NCBI GenBank assembly: GCA_964035795.1
Contig: OZ038320.1
Span: forward strand, 14,220,776 to 14,284,775
Reading direction: 5' to 3'
Source: Pterobdella sp. o SKG-2022
Lineage: Eukaryota > Annelida > Clitellata > Hirudinida > Piscicolidae
Length of the DNA: 64,000 nucleotides
This document shows, in pieces, positions 1 to 13,100 of the stretch; position 1 is the first letter of the stretch, and every line of letters begins with the position of its first letter. Made by a program: the position numbers and the translations under genes. Below the pieces are notes generated by a model. The model did no database searches, was not told the DNA's origin, and saw nothing but the letters and a program-made list of their open reading frames with translations.

Positions 1-620
1 TTCTCAAATTCTCTTTGTTGCCTTTTCTTGTTATTTTCACCTAAGTCGTATCAGACAGATCTCTTCTTATCTCGATGATGCTTCTCTTAAGATTCTTGTC
101 TGCTTTCCTGTTCTTTCCCGACTTGATTACCACAACTCTTTGTACTTTTATTTTTCTAAATCTTCTCTCTACCCTCTAACTAAGGTTTTCAACTCTGCTG
201 CACGCCTGGTCTCACATACTCTTGAATTCTCCCATATTTCTCCATCTAATGTCGATTTTCACTGGCTACCTCTTCACTTTCGCTCTTTCTTCAAAATCTG
301 TTCTCACATGTATAAAATTTTTCATTCTACTTCGCCTTCTTATTTTTCTAACCTCTTACTACCTCCTAAACGTGCCGGCCTACGGTCTTCTACTCGTTCT
401 CAACTCTTCATTATTTCTCTCTCTCTTTATGCTAAAACCGCTTTTTCTTTTTCTAGTCCACTTCTTTGGAACCCTCTTTCTCCTAATCTTAAATCTTCTT
501 TTCATCCTATTTTTTTTAAACTTAAAAACTTTCTTTTTTAAGCAGTTCATATAGAGCGCCTTTGAACGATGCGTAATAGGCGCTATATAAATGATTCATT
601 ATTATTATTATTATTATTAA
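1..620 (+). mobile_element. L2/CR1-like LINE, 3' end with ATT microsatellite tail
   Basis: The window opens inside a non-LTR retrotransposon. Positions 140-541 encode the C-terminal end of a reverse transcriptase open frame of L2/CR1 type: an FNSAARLVSHT block, then DFHWLPLHFR, a SPSYFSNLL block and LLWNPLSPNLKSS, in the order usual for these elements. The frame stops at 539-541. It is followed by a short 3' end reading GGCGCTATATAAATG and a run of ATT repeats (about 595-620), the usual tail of L2 elements. The 5' part lies outside the window. The fragment is upstream of TIMELESS in the same orientation and is probably unrelated to it. Confidence 0.85.
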
Positions 621-1110
621 TTTATTATTATTCAATAAGATCAAAATTTTCAAACGTTAAAGATTTCCTAAACAATCTTATTTATGTATTTATACTTTTC
701 AAAATTTATACAAACTATTGAAGTAGTCTGACGTTGGAAAAGCAAACTCAATGTATTTAAAAAATAAGCTTTCGCTATGCTTCATGTAGAAAAATTTAAA
801 ATCATCAAACAGTTAAAGTCTAAAACACGAACATTTTAAAACTGTTCCAATTTGAATTTTAAATCTAAAATAATTAAATTTCTGTTACTTATTGTTTAAA
901 AGTAAATTACGATTTTACGCGCAAAAAGTGATTTCGTTTTTTATAATAATATTTAATCCAAGCTAGAAAATAGATTGTATAGCACTTATTAACACAATTC
1001 TTAATTGTTAAATGGTAAACCATAAATACTTACGATTTTAATATATGCATTAATAAGTGCAATTTTTTTTTGAAAATTTTCAACGAGCTATTACAATCTT
1101 TATTTTTAAG

Positions 1111-4100
1111 ATGGATCCATTAGTTCGAGTTGATGCGGACTTAGAAGCGGTATGTTCATCACTGGGATACACAGATGATGAAGGCAACTACATTAAGGAA
1201 CCGGATTGTTTAGGTTGTTTAGAAAATGATTATCAAACAATAGGCCTTAGTCTGCCAAAGTTTTTTTTTTACTCATTAAGCATTAAAAAATTGATACAAT
1301 CAATCAAAACTTGCCTATAGAGTCAATCAAGGATCTAATAAGGTACTTGAGAGTCGATAACAACTGCCACATTCGGAAGAGACTTGGTTTAATGGGGGTA
1401 ATGTCAAGTGATCTCATCCCCATTCTAATCAACTCAGGAAACAATATCATTCAACTCAATGAACAAGATGAGGAGGAGGAAGGTATTATAAATGAAGAAG
1501 ATGAACAGAAAAGAAAAAAGAAAAGAATTAAGAAAAAAAGAAAACAAAAAAGTCAGGCATACAACAAAGAAAGAATTTTGTATGAGACAGTGGCAAGACT
1601 TGTTGTGAATCTCACTCAGCCTGCCATGTTGTGTTTCAGCCAAGAAGCAAGTGAGGAAAACTCATGCAAGAAGTTGAAGCTTGATCTGCAGGAGATTCTT
1701 TTTACCTATAAGAAGGTAGTTTTTGCTTTGAGTCCAAATTCTAACTAGTTAACATTAAATGATATTCATAATATTAATACATGACTGCTCATCACTACAG
1801 GCCTTCATTAATGATGCTTTATTGAGTGTCATCACTTTAACACTTACTGATCTACTCAAGCTGGTATTAATATTGTTTTGTTTTTATCTTATATAACAAA
1901 ATATCTAGAAGAAAACCAAACAAAAAGTATATTTTGAACCACAAAGCTTTACCTAAAACCAACTTGTTTTATCAAGTGTTTCAAACTAATAAATAATTTT
2001 TGTTTCCCTCATCATTTGATTAAGCCTATTCTATGCTATGAGAAAATATCAAGAATTTATTTAAAAAATTACTATTAAAAGTTTGAAAAATTTTTGAAGT
2101 TGTCATAAATAATCTAAAATGTGCATCACCATCTTTAAACCTTGACATTATGCAAGGGATATTCACACATACACACACACACACAGGAGTGGGAGGACAG
2201 ACAGGAAGAGGACCAGGTTCTCATTGAAAGGTGTGTTTCACTTATGCATAAGTGTTGCCATCATATTGTTTCAAAAAAATTTTGATTACATTTTCTTTTA
2301 TGCTAGCATGTGTCAGATGTAAAATGATAATAATGTAAAATCTTTATCATTCATTTAAAATTTTTTTGAATATTTTTGTATATAAATAGATTATCTAAAT
2401 TAAAAATATTTTCATTTGATCATTGTTGTTATATAATTTGCTTAAAGATCCATCCTGATCATCCGCAATGTGCTACATGTAGCCACAGATCCCTGCAAGG
2501 AACAAGTTGGAATACAGCAATATTTTACACATATGCCATCAAATGATCATTGGAGATATCATATCTGACATTTTATTGGAACACGTGATATGAATAATAA
2601 AAAACTACACATAATTTCATGAATATATTTTGTTTTAAATGTTTCAAAAGTATTTTTTTGAAATATGGTTTTAATTAGGCAACAAAATACTGCAGAGAAT
2701 TGATGAGGATGCAAGTCTGCATGACAAGTTCATATGGTGAGGGAGGTTGTGGGCATATTGTTCTTGCGATCATTTATATTTCAAAACTCAATTGTTTCAT
2801 TTTTAGTTGTCTGCACAAAAGTGGTTTTCTTGACTTGCTCATTTTTCTTGGAGGAAGTGGAGGTCATATCTTTCAAATTATTGTTAATTTTCATTTATAT
2901 AACAGAAGTACTTAAGACAATTAACATTGTATTTATTGCATCTTATAACATAGTTTAATTGTTGAGACTGACTACAGGGGAGGGCATCATGACCTTGCAC
3001 GTCACTGAAATTGTGTCACTCCTGCTGAGGGAACAGGTGTCCATCTTTTGACATTGTTTGAACAAACTATTGTTTTGTAACTTGTTTGTCACTTAGTTAA
3101 TAATCAAATAGTAACACAACTGATAGTTTAAATATCTCGAAACTTCAAGACTGAAAATCTTTTAAGTGTTAATGCATCACATTCCCACTCTTACAGTCCC
3201 CTGAACAACTGGCTTTGTGTGGAAACACTCAAGCTGAAAAGAATAAAGATTCCAAGTGATTATGATGCATTATTTAAGCTTTTAAATTCCTTCAAAATAT
3301 AATTTCAAATCTTGAAAATAGTTTAATTGGCATCGATTAGAAAGCACTTGTAGGTGCTCATAAATAAATATAAATGATTGAAATTCAAATATTTTTCCAT
3401 CAGAGACTTAGAGACTCTAATGCAACAGGAACAAGAGAACAAACAAAAATCTGTTTTCAACATGGCTTCCAGACATTCTAGGTAATGTGCCAAATGACCA
3501 TGTATATTTTACAGACATATGTATTTTTTTGAATCAAAATAATTACGTTAGAAATGAGAATTCAAATGCATTTATTTAAATGCAACGTTAGCCTAGAGTT
3601 TATGATAAGGCTGACTGAAAACTCCAACTCCACATCAATAAAAATTTTGAAAAGGTTCAAATTGTATATTTTTCGAATTTAATTCAACTATGAGTTCAAT
3701 GTTTGTGAGCTTATAATGACGCTAGCATTGAATGACAGGTTTGGTGGGACTTTCCAGCTCAAAGACTACAAGTCTATCTCAGGTGATTCGTCATTGTTGT
3801 GAACCTATTATTTTTTTTTTTGATTTGTATGATCAATTATTATTTCAATTTTTTCTAAACATTCATATTGATTAAAAGTTATTGCTCAGGTATTAGATGT
3901 TAGATAGACATGTTAATGTGATATATTTTGCCTGCAGACCAGAATGACTTGATTGTTCACAAGAATCCTTCTCTTGAACGCACATCAGGTTTTTTGGGAT
4001 ATAAAACTAAAATTTAAGAACTTTTCAACGAAATCTTTAACTAAATGAGATCTCATTTATTTTATTTAATAATTACCAACAATTGAATGATGAAAGTGTA

Positions 4101-7100
4101 ATATGGCAGATGGAAATGGCAAGGTCACTGGGAAGTTCAGTCTTGATCTTGATAACAAGAAAGTTGCCAAAAAGAGAGCTCGTAACAGGTTCCTTTCATA
4201 AAAAATTTTCTTTTTTTGTCATTATTTTTATTTGGTTCATTACAAGATTAATGAAAAATTATTTTATTTTCTAAATTATTATAAAGATATTTGATACTAA
4301 CGTATTATGGTAAGGCTATAATTACCGAAAATTTTCGCTATTTTGCTCAATAAATGTACTAAATTTTTCCCATAAATTGACGTTGAAGACTGTTGATTTT
4401 GCTTATAAGTACATTAAGATGTCTCTAAAAAGTTAAAGTTACTTGATATTTACACATAAATAATAATAATAACAATATATATAGTGCCAAGGCAAGCAAC
4501 TGAGGTGCCCCCATGTCAATTATTGTTGAAAGATAGTCTAAAAAGATATGTTTCGAGACGATACTTTAAATGGCTAAAGATGTTGAGTTTCTAATTTCGG
4601 GTGGTAGAAAGTTCTAAACAGCAGGAGATGCATGTCTGAAACCTCGTTTGGATATATTATTAGTGGTACTATTCTTTATGAAGAGTGTAGCGGCTGATGA
4701 TCGAAGCAATCTCAGGTTGGGTCTTCTATGAATGAGATTGGGTAAGTAGCTTGGAGTGGATGTGGTTTAAGTTTTAAAAGTTATCAAAACTGTTTTAAAA
4801 GTTTCTCTGTTGTAAACTGGAAGCCAATGAAGTTGGGAGAGGTAATTTTTAGATGAATGATGAAGGTAGTGATGTGGTGTGTTTATGTTTAATCATATTT
4901 TTGCAGCTTTGTTCATTGTTCGTTGAAGTCCTTCTTGTTGCTACCTAGTAATGTTGTATAGAATAGAATTACTAAAAATCTTCCAAAAAAACAAACAACG
5001 AGCCAGTGTTGAAGCCATATTATTGGTGAGGAATTGACGTATGTGAGATAAAGTTCGAAGATGACAGTTGTAATGTGGTGGTCGAACGATAATTTCTCAT
5101 CAATAGGGATTCATAGGAACTTTAATTTTTTGATGATGCAGCTAGAAGTGAAACAAAAATTTATGAAAATTTATTTAGTTGTTGTGGGGTGCTAATTTTT
5201 ATGACTTCAGTTCATAAAGAATAGAATTTGAATAAATATAAAAAGAGTAGTGTTTTTGGCCCATCAAAATACCTATGCCATTATAAACACTCGTTTTAAC
5301 TGATTAGTTAATAATAATTACAGGATGCCGTTGGTAGAAGTTGAAGTGGTAAGGAAGTCAACAAGGGCTGTCAGGTGGGTTATTCTTTCTATATCCCAGC
5401 TCCAATCATCATAACCTGTTTTGATTTTATTTTCAATGCTTTAAAGTATTATGTAATGCATTTAAAGGTATGGAAACATGATGATTAAAAAATAAATTAA
5501 ATATTGAATTTTTTATATAACGTTTGGAAAGGTAACCAAGCTGATGCCTAATTTGATATTGTTTACTGTTTCTAGGGGCCTCATGAAGGAATTCTGTGTG
5601 GATTTCCTGAACCACTGTTACAACTACAGCATGAGAGTCGTCAAAGTTTGTTATCATTCATTTGGTTCAAGAATTTGGTTGAATTATTGTTTTAAGATAA
5701 TCTATTAATAGCCAATTAGATATAACTTAGAATTATGCAAAGATACACATGGTTTTTTTCCAAAAGCTTTTTGGCACAAAGTGCACTTTTTAATAAAAGT
5801 ACTGTTGAAAATTATGAAGTGTTGAGGAGGAGTTAGATTTTCAATTAGGTTATATCGGCAACTGAAGAATAAAATAGTAAGCTTGACATTTGCAATAAGC
5901 TATAATAGGTAATGTATCAAATAAAATTGGTGAGACACTTTGAAGAAGAAAGCAACTCATGCAGTTGAAAGTTAAAACAATTTTTACTCGGTTTTATCCA
6001 GTTAAATAATGGAAATGAGATTTTATTAGATTTCTTGAAAACACCAAAAAAATATAAATCGGTTATACTGTTGTACATGTCACAGTAGCTGGCGTTGACA
6101 GCAGTCAGTCTCGATTATTGATACTGTTATAGAGTAAATTATACAAAAGGCCGTTTATTTGGGACAAACTTTTATAGGCTGCCAGTCTGAGCTAACGTCC
6201 AACTTGAAATTATCGAATAAAAGATCCGTCGTTCCCACATTTGGGCATTTGACAACAGCAAGGCCAAATGCCCAAATGTGGGAACGACGGATCTTTTATT
6301 CGATAATTTCAACTTGGACGTTAGCTCAGACTGGCAGCCTATAAAAGTTTGTCCCAAATTTTTGTATTTTGATTTGTTTGGTCCTGGGCATGATGTTAAA
6401 CTGACCAAACTTAGTGTTTTCAAATTGAAGCTGCTTTTTTGTTATAACCTATATAACAGTAGACTTCGGTAGCAAATAACCACAAACTGATATTCTGGCT
6501 TCGTTTTCATTTGGGTTGGGGAATGATCCTTCTTTTTATTGACAACAGCAAGGCCAATAAAAAGAAGGATCATTCCCCAACCCAAATGAAAACGAAGCCA
6601 GAATATCAGTTTGTGGTTATTTGCTACCGAAGTCTACTGTTATATAGGTTATAACAAAAAAGCAGCTTCAATTTGAAAACACTAAGTTTGGTCAGTTTAA
6701 CATCATGCCCAGGACCAAACAAATCAAAATACAAAAGTAAATAAAAAGCAGTATGATTTAACGGCGTCGAAGTTCATTGCCTCAAACTTAATTGCGTTTT
6801 TGTTATAATACCTGCATAATAGTAGACTCTGGTAGCAGATATCGACAGACTGATAGTCTGGTATCGTTGTCATTTGGTTTGACTTATGACCCTTAGTGAC
6901 AAAGGCAAACTACCGGGTATGAGAACGGTGGATTTTCAATAATTTCGAATAAGTCTTACTTTCACTTGCCACTCTTTAAAAAAGTTGTTCAAAATAAAAT
7001 GACTTAGCTATATTCCTGCTACAATTAATTTATATTATGAGTATAAGCCACATTACAGCACCAAATTATAATATGTTTAATATATTAGACTACTTCTGGG

Positions 7101-10100
7101 GCTACCTGGGCTTCTGAGACACACAGTAGTATAATGTAATTTGGATAATGATAATGAATATTAGTTTGAGTTCTTAATTCACTATAGCATGGCTAACTGC
7201 TACCCCCTTGATAGGGATAATGTAAACCATCGACAGGATGCTCTGGTGCGAATGAGGACCCAAGAGGATGATGAGAGTTACTACATGAAGGTGATGACTA
7301 CCATGATGGCCTTCAACAGACTCCACAACTTCGACCCTTCTCTCGTCAGGTTCTTTATCCATTTGATATAAACTTGGAGGTTATATCTACAAGAATACAT
7401 AAACAGGTTGAGTTTTTAAACTGTTTCAACACACAAAACTTTCATCACAGTGAAACGTTATCTGTAGCCACATTCCACCACATACACACCCAAATGATCA
7501 AATGCCGAGAAATGATGATGACTGATAAGAAGAAGCTTTCAATGTGGAGTAGAAGGAGCCACATTGTGCTGAGGACTCTACATGAACTCCTTCTCAACGT
7601 TAGCAAGATGGCAGCCAGTCGTCAAGAACAAGTTGTGTCAGCTGCCCAGGTTCTCACTAGTGAGTGCAGCCCTTCAACATTAGTTAGGCTCGATTTTGTG
7701 GTTCATGTCATTTTAAACTTTTGCCCTTACATTTGAGTTTGTGGTTAATTCATAGTTTTACCTGTGAGCATGGTAAAAATTTTGTTGTAGGATTGCTGTA
7801 CTAGTTATAAAATTCTTACCATCAATTGGTATACAAAATGTTTTATTTTTTTTGAGGTTTTCTTGACCACACTTTACTAAGTTTTTTTCAAAAAATCATG
7901 AATTATTTTTAAAAAATATTTTGATCATGTTATTGAATTCACACCACCGATGTTTTTGAGAGAAGAAATTTAATTCAAATAATCACTAATTTAAATAGAT
8001 AAAAAAATTCATCACCACAGGCAATCTCTTCTACACTGCTGAGTATCGAGATCTGATGGTGGAGTTGATGAGAAGTTACAAGGATATCAACTACTCAAAG
8101 TGATTCGAGTTTACTCTTGTTTTGAATTACATTTTCTTGTACTGGAGAGTTAAATAATATAATGGCATGCAGGACCTATCTGAATGACCTGGTAGAGACA
8201 AACCATATGTTCATGAGGATGCTTGAGTTACAACAGAAAAACACCAATAAGTTGGTTTCTATGGACATTGTTGATGATATAATGACTGGGAGTAAATATA
8301 AATAGATGCTTAGACATCTTAGTTTTGAGGTTTTTAAAAATACCTATACAATTTTTGCAGTCACTTGATTGTAATGAAAAAGAAAGTGGAGAAGAGTAAA
8401 AAGAAGAAAACAATAAAAAAGCATGAAGAATCTGGTTTCTATTTTTCATATATTATTTCAAGTATTTTTTAAAAATATGTTAAGTTTTGATTTTGATTTC
8501 AAATAATTTAAAAAACTAATTATTTTAATAATTTTAACGTTTTTTATAATAGAAACAAACACTATGGTTTATTGAGAAACTTAATACACAAAGCTTTTCG
8601 TAAAAATAACTTACATTATCATGTGTTCACTAGATAATGTAAGATATTCTTACGAAAAGCTTCATGTATTAAGTTTTTCAATAAACCATAGTGTTTGTTT
8701 CTATTATATTGTTTTCCGGCTATTTTACGTTAACGTTTTTTGTTATTTAAACTGAAGTATTCTATTTGATTTATCATTAAATATTTCAACATTGTTGCAT
8801 CAATGTAGAATCGAATGAGGCTGTATGGGACCGAGTGAGTGGTGAGGTGGCTGATGTGCTTGGTGATGGTGTTCCTCCCCTTAATTCTATGGATCCCCTC
8901 GCAGTCTTTGATGCTACTGTCCAGAACCAAGAGGACCAAGTGTCAGTTTCTACCTCCCACTATTCATGCTCAATAATTGACTGATATTTTTTTTTAATTA
9001 AAATTAATATTCAAAATTTTCACTAAACAATTTTTTCATCTTAGGAATACAATTGTTATATATAAAGCTCAAAAAGTGATCGAATCACCACAGTTTGCAC
9101 TCAGTACAACACATCCAACAACAACTGCGGGACTCACAAGTGATCAAAGCAGTGCAACTTTTCAAGGCTGCCAAGTGAGTCTTCATACCAGAGTGTGGTG
9201 GTGTGTCAATTCAATTACGAGTATGATTATAGTGGAATTAACTCCAGGAGTTTCTAGACCACTGAGTATTATAAACTGATTGCAATAAAATCAAATGCAA
9301 TTTAAGTTAATGTAAGTTTTCATAGATATGAAAATTGTAACAAGGATTATGCAAGTATAACTAAATAAAATAGAATAGAGAACTAAGATTATATGAAATT
9401 TAACCTCAAATATTACTGGAGATACTTTTGTGGTTTCAAACCTGATGAAATGTGCCTTAAAATTGATTTTGCTTCATTGAAATATCATACAATGCTTTCA
9501 CCAACAGTTATTTTAACTATTAAATTTATAAACTCATTTCGAACAGATTAGCTATAAAACTTTTATTTTATTGTTAACATCATTGTTTCATATTGTTTTG
9601 AAGGGAGTTGTACCCAGACAGCAAGTACTACAGTACACCAGACCCTTCAGAGGACTCTGCAGGAAACACCATGGAAAAAGACTACCTTTCTTTGAGATCC
9701 CTCATGCGCACTCTTCTGCCAGGTTTCCACTTGCAGCTTGTGATGAACATTCAGTTTTGAGATTTCAATTATATTTGTCTGATTTTCGCCATTATGTTAT
9801 TGATTTTAAAGATAACTAGTTGTTTATGATGGCGAGAAAATTTGAACGTTCTTAGATACTGCTTTATACCACCAATCACATATTCCCTTCTTCAATCAGA
9901 CCATATCAGCAACATCCAAGATAACGATGAGGAAGAAGAAGACGAAGAGGAGGAAGATTTCATTGGTGATGATAATGATAGGAAGTACATTTTCAGCGAG
10001 GAGCAGTTCAGTTTTGAAGATTTTGTCAGAAAGTCTGTTGCCACTTATATTTTTTTTTTGTTAAAACTTCTCAATTATGTTTATAGTATAGCTTCAATTT

Positions 10101-13100
10101 GCATCAAAACTAGTCTCTGTAGTTACATGCTGCTTGTTTTCTTTTATAAATTAACAGTAGACTTCGGTGGCAATTATCAGTAGACTGGTAATCTGATATC
10201 GTTTTCATTGGGCTTGTAAGATAATCTTGATGTCAGCTAGGTGAATTGTTCAAGTGTAGAAACAGGGGATCTTGAATTTTAATAATTGCCTAGTTTGATG
10301 TTAGCTGGACAAGCAGTCCTTTAAAAATCATGAAAAAAATGTTCGTTTCTTTTGTTAACCATGATCAAAGCAACCAATCTTATGTTTGTTGAGTGGAGAA
10401 GAACTAGCTAACGTGCCTTTTTCAGTTATTATGTCTCATACATCAGTATGATCTTTTTTGAATACATAATAAATTTCAAATTTTGATGAATCTTCAATGT
10501 GTGTAATTAAAAGATGCAAGCTGATGATGACAGAAAATTTTAATGTGGCAGGTATGCAGTGGCATCGGTGGTGAGGACGTTGATAGAGTGCCTGGAGAAC
10601 CACAGCAGCAACAAACCCCACACCAACCACTGTGCTGTCAGTGATTCTGATTGCATTTTATTGACTTTGTTTAAAAATTTCATGTTAAAAGGAAACCTTA
10701 TTACTCAAATATCACTTCACTTAATGTATTGAACTAGACTGTAATATTAAAATAAACAAAATTCAAACATAATTGCAGGTGAAGCTGTTGCACCGAATAG
10801 GGTTCGATTTGAAGCTGGTGCCTTTGCTCTTCCAGCTGAGACTGTTTGTCATTTTCAAAACCATCTTCAGACTGCCCTCTCGCAACAAACAAGCCAATGT
10901 TCGATTCACTTGCCTTGTTCATGTTTTTTAAAATAGCGCAAAAAGAGTATTTTATGAATTTTTAAGATTATTTTTTAACGTTGTTTCTAATCTTCGAATA
11001 GAATCTTCAACTTTTTTATAAAAAACTTCAAGGAGTTGAAAACTTTTGCGGTGCATGTGATTCAGGAATTCACAAACCGATTCAAGCAAAATATCGACAA
11101 CAACGAAGCAGGCAGTAGCAAGCACCTCCTTGTTGGACTGCTTTTCTTCCAGAATGTTCGAGACGTCAGGGAACTGTGGGAGGATGATTACCAGAGGTGC
11201 TCAGTTAATTTTCATTCAAAATAACATACTAATAATAGTATCCATATGAACAAGTTTTTGAGGATTTGTATTTATCTTCCAATAGTGTAAGTACTACAGA
11301 ACAACATATAACCCTCAAAAGCTTCAAATTCTAGTGAATCTTATCAAGCATTCCTTCAAATAGCTTTATCTTATCTCATCATGAACTCTAACTGATAAAC
11401 AGGGAAAAGACGGAACATGGTTGGAGTAGTGAGCTGAATGAAGAACTCACCATGTTGTGGCATGAACTTTCCACCAAGCACCACGATGTTTCTGCGAATG
11501 ATCATGAGGATGTTGCTAACACTGATGAGAATGGTGGAGAAGTGGGTGGTGAAGTCAATGGTCATCTACATAATGGTGGTGTTGAGGAGGGGAGTGTTGA
11601 AAAAACTTCACTAGTTAATAAAAACAATGAAGATGGAAATAATGATAATACGACAAATAATGGGCATTTTGATGATGATGATGATGATAAAAAAGAAAAG
11701 CTTATAAGTAAAACCAATGAAGATAAAAGTGACGATTCAAATGATCTTAATGATAAGAAGGGACAAAAGATTAACAATGAGTCAGATATAACTGAAGAAG
11801 GTGCTGATCAGAAGAAGCAATCAACAAATAGTGATGCCATTCAAAAAGATACGTTCTATAAAAAAAGGGATGAGAATGTGAAAGGGAGAGATGTGATAGA
11901 TCAGCTGATTGACAGAATGTCAGACCGAACTAAATCTAGGAGACAAGTAACAGTTTTTAAAATTTTTTTATCGAAATGCCAATAAAATAAATAATTGTAA
12001 ATAAATGCTGATAAAATAAATAATTGTAAATAAATGCCAATAAAATAAATTTAAAAAATAATAAAACGAACAATAAAAAAAGTTTCAATTGATAATTTAT
12101 CTTCACTCATTGTTTTTCATGACTGTTTTCCCATTATAAAGCATTATAGATGCTAATGAGGATATCGTTATAACGAGTGTTATACTGCCAGGTGATCAGA
12201 CAGTTGGTGAAGCTGGATTTGGTGAAGGATTACAAGGAGATCAAATCATTGAACAAGTATGAGTCATTTCTATTCATAAGACTACTTTAAATCACTCTAA
12301 ATGAGGGGCTTGAAAAATATCATTTATCAATTAAAAATTGTATTAGTAGAAATTCACAGTCTTTTGATAAATGGTTTTAAATTTGTTCATTTGACAATGT
12401 GAGGTTTTGTATGTTTGATTATGCAACATTTTGCAGTGCTTCCTAATCTGAATATATATTTCAAACTTATGATTTTATATGCATCTTAACATCAACAGTT
12501 TTAGTTATAACTCATGGGTAATACAGGGAACTGAGAGGTGGCAAGGAGAAGAAGGATGTGAGGTCATCGCTATCAAAGAGGAGAGGTTGGAGTGAAGAAG
12601 AGGTACAGAAACTCAGGGATATTGTCACTTTCTGTATTGTTTCTGATGGTGAGTGCTCAAATCAAGTTTTCATTATGCTGGTAACATCAATCTGTTATTT
12701 ATATAACATTTGAAAGGTTTTTAACATATTTTCTTTAAATACAATCACAATGAAGACCCAATGAAGGAAATTATGCACTCTTTCAAGCAAACTGGCTTTC
12801 ACAAATCGAGGTAATCTACAAGATAATATCAACAAGTTTTTATCTATGTGTTGTATGAGAATTAATATTATTCAATCTAAAAATTGATGAATTCATCAAT
12901 AAATTACATGTAATAATAATTATTTGTCTGCGTCTTTTAAGGCAAGCTTTAAAAAAGAAGATCTTATCACTGGAACTTGTGAAGGGCGCTGAAGTTTTGA
13001 AACGCAAGTATTATTAATTCCATTTTGAATTTGCTTGGTTTTTCAGTGCTGTCATCGCATTTCTTCAGAAAAAAGATCAAAAACAAATCAGGAATGATGA

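Noticed and set aside
6159..6472. Open frames on both strands in the palindromes
   Set aside because: The frames exist only because the DNA is palindromic; the peptides are identical on both strands and match nothing.
7189..7236. Extending TIMELESS exon 16 upstream to the ATG at 7189
   Set aside because: The acceptor at 7236 gives both the correct phase and the conserved DALVRMRTQ start; the upstream acceptor would shift the frame.
9044..9093. Acceptor at 9044 for TIMELESS exon 22
   Set aside because: Frames from it meet stops or give no family match; the acceptor at 9093 with donor at 8942 gives the conserved SVQHIQQQL..AVQLFKAA segment in phase.
11562..11777. Minus-strand open frame opposite TIMELESS exon 28
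   Set aside because: Ser/Leu/Phe-rich shadow of the Asp/Asn-rich coding strand.
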